A stretch of DNA of 43,439 nt. Origin: Planctomycetaceae bacterium. GTDB taxonomy: Bacteria > Planctomycetota > Planctomycetia > Pirellulales > UBA1268. The stretch is from NCBI GenBank assembly GCA_947449135.1, contig CANFQO010000019.1, forward strand, positions 1-43,439. Reading direction: 5' to 3'. Shown in pieces: positions 42,073-43,439 of this stretch (within the stretch, counting starts at the first letter, position 1; each line of letters starts with the position of its first letter). A program made the position numbers and the translations under genes. The notes under the pieces are model-generated. The model was not told the origin of the DNA, made no database searches, and saw only the letters and a program-made list of their open reading frames with translations.

Positions 42073-43344
42073 ATGGCATCGTTATGTTCTGATTCAGGAA
42101 AGCGGGGTGAGACCTATCGGGTCATCAGCCGCTCAAAAAATGGTAAGCGTCACACCATCCGCCTCGGCCGGGTCAACAAGAGGATCGCGGAGACGGCAAG
42201 GTTGATGATCGAGTCGCTCGAGGCGGCGAAGGCGACCGGCCATTCGCCCGACCGCGAGACGGCTGAATGGGTCGGTCGCCTAGGGGACGAGATTCATCGC
42301 CGGCTCGCCAGGGCCGGGCTCGTGTCGCCACGAGAGCCGGCCCAGCCGGCGATCGTCACCCTTGGCCAGCATCTCGAGCAGTTTTTCGGCAGCCTCGGCA
42401 AGCAGAAGCCGACGACGGCCCGTAACTACGCGCGGGCGCGGCGGCTGCTCGAGGAGTTTTTCGGCAAGAATCGGACGCTCGTCTCGATCACCGAGGGCGA
42501 CGCCGACGGCTACAAGCGGTGGCTCCTGGCCAGCTACGCCCCGGCGTCGGCATCAGTCGACCTGCGACGCGCCAGGCAATTCCTCAAGGCCGCCGTCCGC
42601 CGGCGGCTGATCGCCGTCAATCCGTTCGCCGACGTGCCGTGTGGCCCCCAGGTCAACGACGACCGCATCTACTATGTTTCCGTCGAGGACATCGAGCGGG
42701 TCATCGCGGCCTGCCCGGATGAGGACTGGCGCATGATCTTCGCCATGCCGCGGTTCGGCGGCATCCGGTTTCCCAGCGAGGCCGAGGCATTGAAGTGGGA
42801 GGACGTGGACTGGGCGAACTCACGGTTCACCGTCCACGAGAAGAAGGTTGAGCACCATCCCGGCCGAGGCCGGCGGGTCGTGCCCATCTTCGAGGCGCTG
42901 CGGCCCCATCTGGAGCGGGCCTACCGCGAGCGGGCCCCGGGCGCTGTCTACGTGGTGCCGCGGGCCCGTGGCGGTCAGAACCTCGGCACCCAGGCCAAGC
43001 GGATCATCGAGAAGGCGGGGGTGAAGCCGTGGCCAAAACTCTTCGTCAACATGCGCGGCAGCTGCTCCGACGATCTCGAGCGTCGAGCCATTCCGGAAAA
43101 GGCGATCAACGCCTGGATTGGAAACACCGCTCGCATGCGGCAGCGGCACTACCACTCGGTGCGGCCGGAGGACTGGGCGGCGGTCACCGGAAAAGCGGCG
43201 CAAATTCCGGCGCGCCCAGCGTCGTTCAGGAGTGTTCAGGAGCCGTCAGCCCTTCACGAATCCCGCGAAAAATCGCTAGACGTCGTGAAGGACGCGGAAA
43301 ATCAGTACCCCCGGCAGGGATCGAACCTGCGACCTGAGCTTTAG
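42073..43344 (+). CDS. Tyrosine recombinase (integrase) of planctomycete type
   Basis: A 423-residue protein from the ATG at 42073 with AAGGAG at 42060-42065. Residues 13-55 form an N-terminal arm-binding part and about 95-185 a SAM-like core-binding domain. The catalytic domain shows Arg232 in GGIRFPSEAEALKW, Lys257/258, Arg328 in FVNMRGS, and the nucleophile Tyr360 in RHYHSV. The histidine usual before the second Arg is Val325, and the later His/Trp position is Asn351 (WIGNT), as in a divergent group I associate with planctomycetes. It integrates the element by strand exchange at the tRNA. The last residues (YPRQGSNLRPEL) are encoded antisense within the tRNA gene, as happens when the attachment site lies in the integrase end. 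Confidence 0.85.
   Translation: MASLCSDSGKRGETYRVISRSKNGKRHTIRLGRVNKRIAETARLMIESLEAAKATGHSPDRETAEWVGRLGDEIHRRLARAGLVSPREPAQPAIVTLGQHLEQFFGSLGKQKPTTARNYARARRLLEEFFGKNRTLVSITEGDADGYKRWLLASYAPASASVDLRRARQFLKAAVRRRLIAVNPFADVPCGPQVNDDRIYYVSVEDIERVIAACPDEDWRMIFAMPRFGGIRFPSEAEALKWEDVDWANSRFTVHEKKVEHHPGRGRRVVPIFEALRPHLERAYRERAPGAVYVVPRARGGQNLGTQAKRIIEKAGVKPWPKLFVNMRGSCSDDLERRAIPEKAINAWIGNTARMRQRHYHSVRPEDWAAVTGKAAQIPARPASFRSVQEPSALHESREKSLDVVKDAENQYPRQGSNLRPEL
43306..43344. other. Probable attachment site (attL or attR) in tRNA-Arg 3' part
   Basis: The 3' half of the minus-strand tRNA gene, from the discriminator base to near the anticodon stem, overlaps the integrase 3' end. Elements of this type usually insert here and restore the tRNA sequence. 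The island therefore should extend leftward from this point. I did not find a second copy within the window by reading it, so the partner site is probably left of position 1. Confidence 0.55.
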
Positions 43345-43379
43345 GAAAGCTCCGCTCTATCCAACTGAGCTACGGGAGC
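43306..43379 (-). tRNA. tRNA-Arg (anticodon CCT)
   Basis: A full cloverleaf on the minus strand, 74 bases. The acceptor GCTCCCG pairs with CGGGGGT (one G-T pair), and the D arm contains AGCTCAGTTGG. The anticodon stem is GAGCT/AGCTC with loop TTCCTAA (anticodon CCT), and the T arm is GCAGG TTCGATC CCTGC. The discriminator base is A and CCA is not encoded. The anticodon reads AGG, a rare Arg codon in GC-rich genomes. It is the insertion target of the neighbouring integrase. Confidence 0.93.
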
Positions 43380-43389
43380 AAAATGAGCA

Positions 43390-43410
43390 GGGCCGAGGAA
43401 CTCTCGGCCC
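43390..43410. other. Short hairpin upstream of tRNA-Arg
   Basis: GGGCCGAG (43390-43397) pairs with CTCGGCCC (43403-43410) around a 5-base loop. It lies beyond the 5' end of the tRNA, in what should be chromosomal flank. It could be a terminator of a gene off the right edge, but no T-tract is clear on either strand. Confidence 0.35.
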
Positions 43411-43439
43411 CAACTCTCTTCCGATCTTACGGCCCGCGG

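Noticed and set aside
1-43439. CRISPR array, reverse transcriptase/retron or transposase genes
   Set aside because: I saw no regularly spaced repeats, no YADD-type motif and no DDE-type transposase in reading the window; the only mobility genes are the excisionase and integrase.

Overview
The window looks like one arm of a large integrative element carrying a defence island, in a GC-rich bacterium that is probably a planctomycete. Pointers to that phylum are a GYF_2 plus TM2-like membrane protein, a DUF6717-type protein, a winged-helix domain of a kind I associate with planctomycetes, and a tyrosine recombinase with a VNMR motif where most integrases have HxLR. This taxonomic call is inferred from gene content. 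No ribosomal or housekeeping marker is present apart from one tRNA.

Layout. (1) Positions 1-8.4 kb hold mixed small accessory genes. These include a DUF6717-like protein, a minus-strand block (HEPN protein with an amidotransferase-like front half, YbjN-like protein, M48 peptidase with a TerB-like tail, LRAT-type thiol enzyme with a membrane tail, tiny zinc-ribbon lipoprotein-like or secreted protein), the GYF_2/TM2 protein and two small hypotheticals. (2) Positions 8.5-38.6 kb hold twelve genes, all on the plus strand, with spacings from 4-base stop/start overlaps to about 40 bases. In order these are a GHKL-type ATPase, an unknown protein, a DUF6339-like protein, a 1723-residue DUF1998-type helicase with an endonuclease-like end, an SNF2-family ATPase, an Eco57I-like adenine methyltransferase, an unknown 586-residue protein, a UvrD-type helicase with a ParE-like front end, an unknown 437-residue protein, a two-HKD phospholipase D/Tdp1-like protein, a second SNF2-family ATPase and a PLD-DEAD-DUF3427 helicase. 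(3) Positions 38.7-41.6 kb hold small cargo genes, an intrinsic terminator and a winged-helix protein. (4) Positions 41.6-43.4 kb hold the recombination module: a stretch dense in inverted repeats, an excisionase-like gene, a hairpin, and an integrase whose 3' end runs antisense into a tRNA-Arg(CCT) gene, the probable attachment site.

How it may work. The 30-kb cluster contains every activity described for class 1 DISARM (DrmD SNF2 ATPase, DrmMI adenine methylase, DrmA helicase, DrmB DUF1998, DrmC phospholipase D), but arranged differently. DrmA- and DrmB-like parts appear fused in one protein, a GHKL/DUF6339 front module is added, and there is a second set of helicases and PLD nucleases. I read it as an extended restriction-like antiphage locus: the methylase marks self DNA and the helicases and nucleases attack unmarked DNA. 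That reading is inference from domain content. The far end of the island lies left of the window, and I found no second copy of the tRNA end inside it.
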